Of a stretch of DNA of 32,443 bases, positions 1 to 5,975 are shown in pieces. The notes beneath the pieces are model-generated. The model searched no databases. It was not told where the DNA came from and was given only the letters and a program-made list of their open reading frames with translations. Position numbers and translations under genes: made by a program. Source of the stretch: an uncultured Chloroflexota bacterium. Lineage in GTDB: Bacteria > Chloroflexota > Anaerolineae > Anaerolineales > Villigracilaceae. Positions within the stretch are counted from its first letter, which is position 1, and the number at the start of each line of letters is the position of its first letter. The stretch spans positions 1 through 32,443 of the forward strand of contig CAIWRB010000313.1 of NCBI GenBank assembly GCA_903914955.1. The letters are read 5' to 3'.

Positions 1-348
1 GTCAGTGTGTTGGGAATCCCCATGAGTGTACTCACAAGCCGATTTCTAAGCGCGGCCCTGCTGGTATTGTCTGGAACTTTCCTGGGAGTGCTTTTATACG
101 GAACGGTCAAATTGATGAATACGGATATAGACAAAAAAATAGAACTGCAATACGGAGCGCTGGTCATAGACAGTTCAGATTTTATTTTGAAATTTGCGCC
201 AGTCATCGAGTTTGACACCATTGATGAACTCGCGAGATTGGCGGCCTACAATCACACCGTCATATTGCGTACTAAAAAGCTTAATATGGTTTTCTACACC
301 GTCCGGATCGGAGAAATTTCTTACCGGTATATTTCCAACAAGTTATAA
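1..348 (+). CDS. DUF5305-like membrane protein, C-terminal part (cut by window edge)
   Basis: The reading frame is open from the first base and ends at TAA 346-348, so the gene probably starts outside the window; an ATG at 22 is the only internal ATG near the edge. The visible part has one strong membrane segment (residues about 8-34 of the visible frame) followed by a roughly 75-residue soluble tail containing FDTIDELARLAAYNHTVIL and ending YRYISNKL. This matches my memory of the DUF5305 C-terminus, where a membrane helix is followed by a short domain with 'V..S..DL..LA....PIL' and a final Y-x-Y. Such genes often sit with signal peptidase I and secreted proteins, which fits the RTX gene 35 bp downstream. 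Function is unknown. A 137-bp stretch of this gene (189-325) recurs at 2617-2753. Confidence 0.55.
   Translation, partial: VSVLGIPMSVLTSRFLSAALLVLSGTFLGVLLYGTVKLMNTDIDKKIELQYGALVIDSSDFILKFAPVIEFDTIDELARLAAYNHTVILRTKKLNMVFYTVRIGEISYRYISNKL
189..325 (+). repeat. 137-bp direct repeat, copy A (inside the DUF5305-like gene)
   Basis: Bases 189-325 recur at 2617-2753 in the same orientation with one mismatch (A in copy A, C in copy B, in the GACACC(A/C)TTGATG stretch). Copy A is coding; copy B is not part of an intact gene. Confidence 0.95.
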
Positions 349-383
349 CAAACGCGGAAATTTATGGCAAGGAGATAAATCCC

Positions 384-779
384 ATGTTCCAAACAATTAG
401 CAGGGCCTCCACGCGGCTAATGGTCATTATCATCTTTATAATATTTCTGACAACCATCCTCGTTGCTCGGATGGCAAATTTTGATATACCAGACGGCGGC
501 AGAGTTGGCTTTGTTACCAAAAGTATCAGCGTTAATGACCTAGCGCCAGATTCGTGCAATGGCATAGTTGTTTTCACATTGCTGGTCGGATCTAACATCA
601 CAGGTACTTCTACAAACGAATTAATCATCGGAACCACTGGAGATGATAATTTAAACGGAGGGGGCGGAAATGACTGTATCCTTGGCGGCGACGGTAATGA
701 CACAATAGACGGCGGCGACGGTAATGATGTTTGCGTTGGCGGGACAGGCACTAATACTTTGATCAATTGCGAGCATTAG
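384..779 (+). CDS. Small secreted RTX-type calcium-binding protein
   Basis: A 131-residue protein starting at ATG 384, with AGGAGA about 9 bases upstream. Residues about 10-30 form a hydrophobic segment that looks like an uncleaved anchor or a signal peptide. The C-terminal half (from about residue 82) carries RTX nonapeptide units such as GGGGNDCIL, GGDGNDTID and GGDGNDVCV, which form a calcium-binding beta-roll in this family. Three cysteines lie in the C-terminal third (NDCIL, NDVCV, INCEH), the usual end of short actinobacterial and chloroflexal RTX proteins. It is too short to contain an enzymatic domain. It follows the DUF5305-like gene by 35 bp and is probably in the same operon. Role unknown; likely cell-surface or exported. 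Confidence 0.75.
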   Translation: MFQTISRASTRLMVIIIFIIFLTTILVARMANFDIPDGGRVGFVTKSISVNDLAPDSCNGIVVFTLLVGSNITGTSTNELIIGTTGDDNLNGGGGNDCILGGDGNDTIDGGDGNDVCVGGTGTNTLINCEH

Positions 780-791
780 TGATCAGCGAAT

Positions 792-805
792 AACGGTAAT
801 TTTGC
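792..805 (+). repeat. 14-bp repeat AACGGTAATTTTGC, copy A
   Basis: The 14-mer AACGGTAATTTTGC lies just after the RTX gene and recurs at 2859-2872. On its own it could be chance, but its order (137-bp repeat, then 14-mer, then an ACGCCTCCTG hairpin) is the same in both places. Confidence 0.5.
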
Positions 806-833
806 ACGTCGAGACGATACGAAAACTCTTTCA

Positions 834-872
834 GCCACCGCCCAAGCAAATCCGAATATTTCTTGGGCGTTG
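834..872 (+). repeat. 39-bp hairpin repeat, copy 1
   Basis: Bases 834-872 recur at 4639-4677 in the same orientation with two mismatches. Each copy can fold: the left arm CACCGCCCAAGCAA (837-850) faces TTTCTTGGGCGTTG (859-872) with two mismatches here and one in copy 2. The first 26 bp also match the coding start of mvaD at 5013-5038 with one mismatch. This copy lies downstream of the RTX gene and could also act as a weak transcription terminator. Confidence 0.85.
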
Positions 873-951
873 TAATCTCAAGGGAACACAATATTTGGTA
901 ACAGCAAGATTGGTTATGCCCATGTCTGGGGGTATGCCTGTTCAGATCTAT

Positions 952-995
952 AAAAACGGTTACGCCTCCTGGAATCAGGAAGCGTAACCGTTTTT
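952..995. terminator. Bidirectional hairpin terminator (end of AbiE module 1)
   Basis: AAAAACGGTTACGC (952-965) pairs with GCGTAACCGTTTTT (982-995); the stem continues inward through TCCTG/CAGGA around a GAAT loop. It has T runs on both strands and lies 36 bp past the end of the minus-strand AbiEii gene, so it most likely ends that operon. Its core TTACGCCTCCTG is shared with the hairpin at 2944-2977. Confidence 0.8.
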
Positions 996-1030
996 GATTA
1001 AACACAGCCAATGATGGATTCGCTGAAATT

Positions 1031-1867
1031 CTATTGGTATCCCAATGAATACCGCTCGAAGTTGGCGTGGAAGTGCTCCAGCCATGCCTCGATAAACGGG
1101 CGCGATTCAAACATGGGCAGTAAATCCACTGCCAGGTCCGCAATACGAACTTTGGCAACCTTCTCCCGTAGCGATTGCAAGGCTGTGGCTGTTATGTATG
1201 GCTTCGCAGCATCCCCAGCAAGTTTTTCAGTCAACGGTTGGACGCCCTTCTGCATGAACCAGAGCAGGTCATAAAAATCCCTGCCCTTGATGAAGGCGCC
1301 CTCGCGCCCTCTTTGAAAGTTGCGTTCCAGGCAGGCGATCATTTTGCCAGCCATCATTGTTTCCAGCGAAAAATGAACCGGCACAAAACTGTGCCCATGA
1401 TAAAAGACTGGCGTGTTCTGGATCACCGCCACCTGCTTGTGATGACTGACCTCAACCTTGAGGTGCAACACCTCGTTGGGATAGGCAGACAATCCCAATT
1501 CATCCAATACAGGAAATTTGAGAGTCAGTCGCAGGATACCATGTTCGCCTCTTTGTGACTTGCTGATCAATTCATCATAGCCAAGTGAATTCCTGAACAT
1601 CATGGACAGTTCATCCTGCAAACTGGAAAGATCAATGCCCGCGCCGTTATCCAGGTCAATATCCTCAGACAGACGGTTCAGCCCGTAAACCACATGCAGA
1701 CAGGTACCACCATAAAAGTTGAGACGACGGTAGACGGGGTGATTGTAAATAGAATTCAACACGATGGACTGTAACGCCTCTTTCAGAATGATCCGTTTGG
1801 TTTCCGCGGGTAGACGGGGGTCTTTCTGACTCAAGGTATGCTGCAGAATATGTATTAAAGTTGCCAT
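1031..1867 (-). CDS. abiEii: AbiEii/AbiGii-type nucleotidyltransferase toxin (module 1)
   Basis: This is a 278-residue protein starting at ATG 1867 with AGGAGA five bases upstream, overlapping the end of the antitoxin gene by 13 bp, so the two are translationally linked. It has the signature of the AbiEii nucleotidyltransferase toxins: FYGGTCLHVVYG (about residues 51-62) followed by RLSEDIDLD (65-73) for the nucleotide- and metal-binding acidic pair, a later acidic strand (HLKVEVS), and the conserved KGRDFYDLLWF helix. Family members act as toxins of type IV toxin-antitoxin and phage-abortive systems by transferring nucleotides to RNA targets. All the expected motifs are present, so it looks functional. 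The hairpin at 952-995 ends the transcript. Confidence 0.9.
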   Translation of the reverse strand: MATLIHILQHTLSQKDPRLPAETKRIILKEALQSIVLNSIYNHPVYRRLNFYGGTCLHVVYGLNRLSEDIDLDNGAGIDLSSLQDELSMMFRNSLGYDELISKSQRGEHGILRLTLKFPVLDELGLSAYPNEVLHLKVEVSHHKQVAVIQNTPVFYHGHSFVPVHFSLETMMAGKMIACLERNFQRGREGAFIKGRDFYDLLWFMQKGVQPLTEKLAGDAAKPYITATALQSLREKVAKVRIADLAVDLLPMFESRPFIEAWLEHFHANFERYSLGYQ

Positions 1868-2505
1868 GCATATCTCCTAAAATTTTTAAGGATGGCGCGC
1901 ATCTTCTTGGAATCTCCCTGCTCAATAAAACCGGCAAATTCCTTTCGCGCCTGGTCATCCATTTCATCCAAGTTCAGACGAAGTTCTTCCGCCAAGTTGA
2001 TTTTCTGTACGCGATAGGCTGTGGGGATGGGGCGCAGGTATAGGTAATCGAAAAGCGCTTTTGCAAGGCTTGCGATGGCGATACGGATGCCGAAGTATTC
2101 CGTGATCTCAAAACCTGTGAACAGATCAGGACGGATATTCCTGTACCAAAAGGTGCCTATGGGGTTAACGATGGTGCGTGTGTTTTTAGTGGTGATGCAA
2201 GTCAGCGGGTAGGTAACATCGGTCAGCAGGTTGTGCTGCTGTAAAATATATTCCAGCGAAATATAGGAATTGGGCAGAATGATGGCGCTCACTGCGCTGG
2301 AAAATTTAGCATCCCGCCGGTGCTGCTCGTGGAAATGACGCGACATGTAAAGACCTTTTTTCAACGGCAGTATCTCGCCAGACTGTGCCCAGCGATGCAG
2401 CATAACCCGTACCGTATGCGGTGATTCAATACCAGAGACCTGTTTAAAGCCTTCAATTGTGAAAAAGGGGATGTTGTCGAACGAGGCAAGTGCGGTTTTT
2501 TTCAT
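1855..2505 (-). CDS. abiEi: AbiEi-type antitoxin and autorepressor (module 1)
   Basis: I place the start at ATG 2505 (MKKTALASFDN), giving 216 residues, because an upstream in-frame start at 2565 would lie within the promoter and operator. The N-terminal 60 residues are a winged-helix domain (IEGFKQVSGIESPHTVRVMLHRW region ending LKKGLYM). The C-terminal part has the AbiEi hallmarks SYISLEYILQQHNLL and IAIASLAKALFDYLYL. In this family the protein neutralises AbiEii without stable binding and represses its own promoter by binding inverted repeats; the 20-bp palindrome directly upstream fits that. It is the first gene of a two-gene minus-strand operon. Confidence 0.9.
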   Translation of the reverse strand: MKKTALASFDNIPFFTIEGFKQVSGIESPHTVRVMLHRWAQSGEILPLKKGLYMSRHFHEQHRRDAKFSSAVSAIILPNSYISLEYILQQHNLLTDVTYPLTCITTKNTRTIVNPIGTFWYRNIRPDLFTGFEITEYFGIRIAIASLAKALFDYLYLRPIPTAYRVQKINLAEELRLNLDEMDDQARKEFAGFIEQGDSKKMRAILKNFRRYAWQL

Positions 2506-2506
2506 T

Positions 2507-2565
2507 TTTATATCGGATAATATACAGATATTGTATATTATCCGATATAAATAAACTATTGTCAA
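2507..2565 (-). promoter_or_regulatory. Promoter and palindromic operator of AbiE module 1
   Basis: On the minus strand a -35 TTGACA (plus 2560-2565) and a -10 GATAAT (2537-2542) are spaced by 17 bp. A perfect 20-bp inverted repeat, arms 2507-2526 and 2532-2551 around GATAT, covers the -10 and the start of the transcript and ends one base before the ATG codon at 2505. This is the expected position for autorepression by AbiEi. There is no clear Shine-Dalgarno sequence, since the palindrome occupies the leader. Confidence 0.8.
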
Positions 2566-2616
2566 GTCTGCTTTTTATAAGGGCAATATATAAAATATAG
2601 GTTCTGATTATTTATA

Positions 2617-2753
2617 GAAATTTGCGCCAGTCATCGAGTTTGACACCCTTGATGAACTCGCGAGATTGGCGGCCTACAATCACACCGTCATATTGCGTAC
2701 TAAAAAGCTTAATATGGTTTTCTACACCGTCCGGATCGGAGAAATTTCTTACC
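2617..2753 (+). pseudogene. 137-bp direct repeat, copy B: fragment of the DUF5305-like gene
   Basis: This is a near-identical copy (one mismatch) of 189-325, the 3' part of the DUF5305-like gene, with no start and no proper end. The match stops at TTACC, where the 61-bp hairpin (2749-2809) begins. With the 14-mer at 2859 and the hairpin at 2944 it repeats the order of elements around the RTX gene, so it appears to be the decayed second copy of a duplicated segment. Confidence 0.85.
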
Positions 2754-2809
2754 AAATGTTCCTTACATCTCCACTGCTAAAGCAGGGAGCTTTACGGAAC
2801 ATTTGGTAA
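2749..2809. repeat. 61-bp hairpin with 14-bp terminal inverted repeats
   Basis: TTACCAAATGTTCC (2749-2762) is exactly complementary to GGAACATTTGGTAA (2796-2809), with further partial pairing inside and a small CTGC/GCAG inner hairpin. It begins inside the last five bases of repeat copy B, at the point where copies A and B diverge, so it may be a small non-autonomous insertion or a junction structure. No coding capacity. A weaker similar string, GGAACACAATATTTGGTAA, lies at 882-900. Confidence 0.7.
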
Positions 2810-2858
2810 GCTTGCCTTGTTTCCCCAAAACATTATAAGTCGTGATGGCACACAAAAG

Positions 2859-2872
2859 AACGGTAATTTTGC
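2859..2872 (+). repeat. 14-bp repeat AACGGTAATTTTGC, copy B
   Basis: Second copy of the 14-mer found at 792-805. The stretch 2566-3040 holds no intact gene, only repeat copy B, hairpins and this element. Confidence 0.5.
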
Positions 2873-2943
2873 GTAATGTATTTCTGTCTAAGACAATTAG
2901 AAATTCCCACATATTGGGGCCTCGCTATCGAAAATTATGCAAA

Positions 2944-2977
2944 TAATTACGCCTCCTGTTTCCAGGGGGCGTAATTA
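2944..2977. terminator. Hairpin related to the one at 952-995
   Basis: AATTACGCCTCCTG pairs with CCAGGGGGCGTAATT around a short T-rich loop, with one wobble. It shares the TTACGCCTCCTG ... GCGTAA core with 952-995. It lacks a good T run, so it may be a repeat element rather than a working terminator. The two related hairpins bracket AbiE module 1. Confidence 0.6.
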
Positions 2978-3040
2978 CATTCTTCAACAGAACATTACGG
3001 GGGATCGGAAAGGTGGTCTCAAACTTCAAGAATAACCGCC

Positions 3041-3086
3041 TTTACAACCGCGCTCATTTTAATTACAATATAAGCATGGTTGTAAA
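3041..3086 (+). promoter_or_regulatory. Promoter and inverted repeat of AbiE module 2 (likely leaderless)
   Basis: A -35 TTTACA (3041-3046) and -10 TACAAT (3064-3069) are 17 bp apart, and the ATG at 3076 lies where transcription should begin, so the mRNA is probably leaderless. TTTACAACC (3041-3049) and GGTTGTAAA (3078-3086) form a 9-bp perfect inverted repeat that covers the -35 box and the start codon, a likely binding site for the AbiEi autorepressor. Confidence 0.6.
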
Positions 3087-3687
3087 CAACAAAGCGAACC
3101 CAATTGGAATCATTCGAAACATCCTAAAAGATCAGAACGGAATCCTATTCACCTCAGACCTGCTCAAGCATGGAATTCCGCGAACCTATCTTTCCATTCT
3201 GGAAAAGAATGGTGAGATTGAGCGGATTTCCAGAGGAGTTTATTCAACTCCCGGGAAGATCATGGATGAGATGGTTGGGCTTCAGGCGAGGTATAAGGGA
3301 GCGATCTTCTCCCATGAAACAGCTGCCTACCTACTAGACCTGACAGACCGGACGCCACTTTATTATTCTGTGACCGTCCCTGCTGGATATAATGCAACCT
3401 CTCTGAAAGCGAGTGGGGTCAAGGTATTTTTTGTAAATCGTGGCTTATTCCCATTGGGATTGGTCACAGGAAAATCGCCTCACGGGAACGATATCAAGAC
3501 CTTCGATCTCGAAAGAACGATCTGCGATTTATTGCGGAACAGAAACCAGATCGATGTTCAACAGATCAACGAATCAGTGAAGCGTTACGTAGGTAAAAAA
3601 GATAGAAATATAGACCTGCTCGATAGTTATGCAAGGCAATTCAGCATCCAAAAAATTATACGGGAATATATTGAGGTTCTTTTATGA
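3076..3687 (+). CDS. AbiEi-type antitoxin and autorepressor (module 2)
   Basis: The likely start is ATG 3076 (MVVNNKANPIG), just behind the -10 box; an upstream in-frame GTG at 3013 lies before the promoter. This gives 203 residues. The N-terminus is a winged-helix domain (ILFTSDLLKHGIPRTYLSIL, then GEIERISRGVYS). It is followed by the AbiEi-type core with SHETAAYLLDLTDRTP, VTVPAGYN and FDLERTICDLLRNR. It differs strongly from the module 1 antitoxin, so the two modules are not recent duplicates. It overlaps the toxin start by four bases (ATGA at 3684-3687). No damage is seen in this gene, in contrast to its toxin partner. Confidence 0.88.
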   Translation: MVVNNKANPIGIIRNILKDQNGILFTSDLLKHGIPRTYLSILEKNGEIERISRGVYSTPGKIMDEMVGLQARYKGAIFSHETAAYLLDLTDRTPLYYSVTVPAGYNATSLKASGVKVFFVNRGLFPLGLVTGKSPHGNDIKTFDLERTICDLLRNRNQIDVQQINESVKRYVGKKDRNIDLLDSYARQFSIQKIIREYIEVLL

Positions 3688-4511
3688 GTAAGGCAATGTA
3701 GCTTAAGGATCAAATAAAAAATATTGCATTGAAAAATCATGTACCTGCTCAAGCTGTCTTGCAGAACTTCATGCTGGAACGATTATTGGAACGGATTTCA
3801 ACTTCAAAATACAAGGATAAACTTGTTCTTAAAGGTGGGATGTTGATCGCAGCAATGGTTGGGATTGGCAGCAGAACAACAATGGACATGGATGCAACCT
3901 TCCGGGGATATCCTCTTTCAGAAGAAACGATCCGGGTTGCATTTGCAGAAATTTGTGCCATTCAGTTGAATGATGAAGTAACACTGGTATTGGATCATGT
4001 CACATCCATCCGTGATCAGGATGAATATGGCGGATATCGGGTATCCATTATTTCAAAATACGAAACGATCAATACACCTTTAAAGATCGATATCACCACC
4101 GGGGATGTTATTACACCTGACGCCATCCGTTATAACCTTCATTCGAACTTTGAAAACAAGCGGATCAAGATCTGGGCGTATAACAGCGAAACAATCCTGG
4201 CGGAAAAGGTCGAGACCATATTGCGGAGAAGCGTGCTCAATACCCGTCCAAGAGATTTTTACGATGTGTACATTCTTATAAAAGCCCGACGCCCTGCAAT
4301 CAACAAGAAAGTCTTTAGAACCGCACTGTACGCCACTTCTGAAAACAGGGGATCACTTTTCGCTTTGCAAGATAAAGAAAGAATATTACTGACAATCCAA
4401 TCGAACACGATCATGAGACAACGATGGGAACTGTATTGCAAAGAGAATTATTACGCAAAGGGGATCAGCTTTGATGAGGTAATTGAAGTATTGAACAATA
4501 TCGGAAATTAA
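3684..4511 (+). pseudogene. AbiEii-type nucleotidyltransferase toxin with an amber stop at codon 6 (module 2)
   Basis: ATG 3684 overlaps the antitoxin stop as ATGA, and the frame reads M-S-K-A-M, then TAG (3699-3701), then LKDQIKNIALKNHVPAQAVL and on without interruption to 4511. From memory, relatives begin MSKAMQLK, so the TAG stands where a CAG (Gln) codon would be: a single C-to-T change. The rest is full length and has the family motifs: LKGGMLIAAMVG, TTMDMDATF (acidic pair), LKIDITTGDVITP and TRPRDFYDVYILIK. A TTG at 3729 could restart translation of 260 residues that keep all motifs, but no convincing ribosome site precedes it. It is either an inactivated toxin beside an intact antitoxin, or a toxin made at very low level by reinitiation. 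A sequencing error is also possible. Confidence 0.8.
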
Positions 4512-4623
4512 GAACGGGCAAATTGAGATCCTATAACACCGCAAAAGCAAAAGTGAATCCAAATCCTTTTACTCTGCCAAATGTTCATGGTAAACAGCCA
4601 ACAGAAAACAATGAAATAAGCCT

Positions 4624-4719
4624 ATGGCCGCACATACGGCCACCGCCCAAGCAAATCCGAATATTGCTTGGGCGATGTTTCTGCATATGAAGAAAATAGA
4701 ACCAGATCAGGAAAAATAA
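4624..4719 (+). pseudogene. Duplicated 5' end of mvaD (31-codon remnant)
   Basis: ATG 4624 opens a 31-codon frame whose first part reads MAAHTATAQANPNIA, nearly the same as the N-terminus of mvaD (HTATAQANPNIA, from 5007). Across HTATAQANPNIA the DNA differs at five positions, all third codon bases (CAT/CAC, ACG/ACC, CCG/CCA, ATT/ATA, GCT/GCA), so both were once under protein-level selection. After that the frame turns into unrelated sequence and stops at 4719. It overlaps the 39-bp hairpin repeat copy 2. Alternatively it is a short peptide ORF by chance, but the codon pattern argues against this. Confidence 0.55.
4639..4677 (+). repeat. 39-bp hairpin repeat, copy 2
   Basis: Second copy of 834-872 (37/39 identical). 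Arms CACCGCCCAAGCAA and TTGCTTGGGCGATG pair with one mismatch around ATCCGAATA. The two copies bracket both toxin-antitoxin modules, 3.8 kb apart. The first 26 bp match mvaD at 5013-5038 with one mismatch. Confidence 0.85.
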
Positions 4720-4767
4720 ATCTATTCGAAAAAAAAAGGCACAATCAATCTCTGTGCCACAGTCAAC

Positions 4768-4810
4768 ATACTACGAAAAAGACAAGCTTGGCTTATCTTT
4801 TTCGTAGTAT
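4768..4810. repeat. 43-bp long hairpin
   Basis: Arms ATACTACGAAAAAGACAAGC (4768-4787) and GCTTATCTTTTTCGTAGTAT (4791-4810) pair over 20 bp with one mismatch around TTG. A shorter hairpin, GGCACA ... TGTGCC, lies just before it at about 4738-4758. It could end transcription or be a mobile miniature element. The rest of 4512-4997 holds only the mvaD 5' remnant, repeat copy 2 and the ATPase remnant. Confidence 0.7.
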
Positions 4811-4821
4811 TATATTGTCAT

Positions 4822-4988
4822 GATACAACGCTCGATTATTTACAAATCAATCAAACGGCCTTGAATTGGATCGTCTCTTTGTCGTTTACCCCGGCACATT
4901 GGCTTACCCAATTGCGGAGAAAATATCTGGATTACCGATAAATTATCTTGCCGCTTCCACACCAGTAAATCTTCCAGACATGCCATAG
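4822..4988 (+). pseudogene. C-terminal remnant of a DUF4143-like AAA ATPase
   Basis: One plus-strand frame after a TGA at 4819-4821 reads about 54 codons without a start codon and ends at TAG 4986-4988. It contains NGLELDRLFVVYPG, YPIAEKISGLPINYLA and ends NLPDMP. This resembles, from memory, the C-terminal end of ATP-binding proteins of the AAA/DUF4143 group, where a VVYPG-type strand is followed by a 'LPL..L' end. The rest of such a gene is missing, and the break is next to the 43-bp hairpin. The assignment is tentative; the frame could be an unrelated gene end. Confidence 0.4.
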
Positions 4989-4997
4989 GTAATAAAC

Positions 4998-5975
4998 ATG
5001 ACCATGCACACCGCCACCGCCCAAGCAAATCCAAATATAGCATTTATCAAATATTGGGGAAATCGCGACAATGATCTGCGCCTGCCTTCCAACGGCTCCA
5101 TCTCGATGAATTTGGACGGGTTGTTCACACGCACGACCGTCAGTTTTCAGTCGTCACTTCCTTTTGATGAGTTGATCATCAACGGACATGAAGTGCCTGG
5201 TAAAGGACTGAAACGTGTTTCATATATCCTCGATCTGGTACGTGAAATGTCTGACGTTAAAGTAAATGCAGAAGTAATGAGCGAGAATAATTTTCCCGCC
5301 GGCGCTGGGATCGCCTCCTCAGCGGCGGCTTTTGCGGCACTTGCGCTTGCTTCGTCCCGCGCCGCAGGGTTGACTCTGTCCGAAGCGCAGTGTTCGCGGC
5401 TGGCACGGCTTGGCTCGGGCTCCGCGTCACGCTCCATCCCTAGCGGATTTGTCGAATGGAAGATGGGCGCAGGCGATGATGACTCGGTGGCGGTTTCCAT
5501 TGCGCCTCCCGAACATTGGGATCTAACCGATTGCGTGGCGATCGTCAGCGCGGCACACAAGAAAACCGGCTCCACAGAGGGTCATGCGATCGCGGCGACG
5601 AGTCCATTGCAGAACGCGCGCCTCGAAGACACGCCGCGCAGACTTGGGATTTGCCGCAACGCGATCCTGAATAAAGATTTTGAAACATTTGCGCATATCA
5701 TCGAACTTGATTCCGACATCATGCACTCGGTCATGCTGACATCCAATCCGCCGCTGATGTATTGGCAGGCCGCGACAGTTGGGATTTTCCATCAAGTCAG
5801 AAGTTGGCGGGCGGATGGATTACCTTGCGCCTACACCGTAGACGCCGGAGCAAATGTCCATGTGATATGTTTGGGAGGACACGCCAAAGAACTGGAGAAG
5901 CGTTTGCGCGAAATACCCGGCGTGAGCAATGTGCTCGTTGCAGGCGTCGGCGGGGCGGCAAAGATCGTCAGCTAG
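4998..5975 (+). CDS. mvaD: Diphosphomevalonate or phosphomevalonate decarboxylase
   Basis: A 325-residue GHMP-superfamily enzyme of the mevalonate route to isopentenyl units. Visible family motifs: ANPNIAFIKYWG near the N-terminus with Lys18, PAGAGIASSAAAFAALAL (99-116) as the nucleotide-binding loop, SGSASRSIPSGFVEW (139-153), and TVDAGANVHV with Asp281, the catalytic aspartate position. In classical enzymes the N-terminal string reads KYWGK; here it is KYWGN. Chloroflexi such as Roseiflexus are known to have a phosphomevalonate decarboxylase used with isopentenyl phosphate kinase, so the natural substrate may be mevalonate 5-phosphate; the sequence alone does not settle this. ATG 4998 and ATG 5004 are both possible starts, and the ribosome site is weak (AGGT at 4987). 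The accessory island ends directly upstream. Confidence 0.88.
   Translation: MTMHTATAQANPNIAFIKYWGNRDNDLRLPSNGSISMNLDGLFTRTTVSFQSSLPFDELIINGHEVPGKGLKRVSYILDLVREMSDVKVNAEVMSENNFPAGAGIASSAAAFAALALASSRAAGLTLSEAQCSRLARLGSGSASRSIPSGFVEWKMGAGDDDSVAVSIAPPEHWDLTDCVAIVSAAHKKTGSTEGHAIAATSPLQNARLEDTPRRLGICRNAILNKDFETFAHIIELDSDIMHSVMLTSNPPLMYWQAATVGIFHQVRSWRADGLPCAYTVDAGANVHVICLGGHAKELEKRLREIPGVSNVLVAGVGGAAKIVS

Noticed and set aside
2508-2565. Longer AbiEi start at 2565
   Set aside because: It would place the first 20 codons inside the promoter and operator palindrome, and the encoded residues are an artefact of the palindrome.
3013-3075. GTG start at 3013 for the module 2 antitoxin
   Set aside because: It lies upstream of the -35/-10 pair and lacks a ribosome site; ATG 3076 begins the conserved winged-helix protein.
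3699-3701. Amber codon read through as pyrrolysine or by suppression
   Set aside because: There is no pyl gene or recoding structure in view; a simple C-to-T nonsense change from CAG explains it.
834-4677. CRISPR-like repeats
   Set aside because: The 39-bp repeat occurs only twice, 3.8 kb apart, and no spacer-sized periodic array exists anywhere in the window.
4840-5043. Minus-strand ORF upstream of mvaD
   Set aside because: It overlaps the plus-strand ATPase remnant and the mvaD start, and its translation has no recognisable features.
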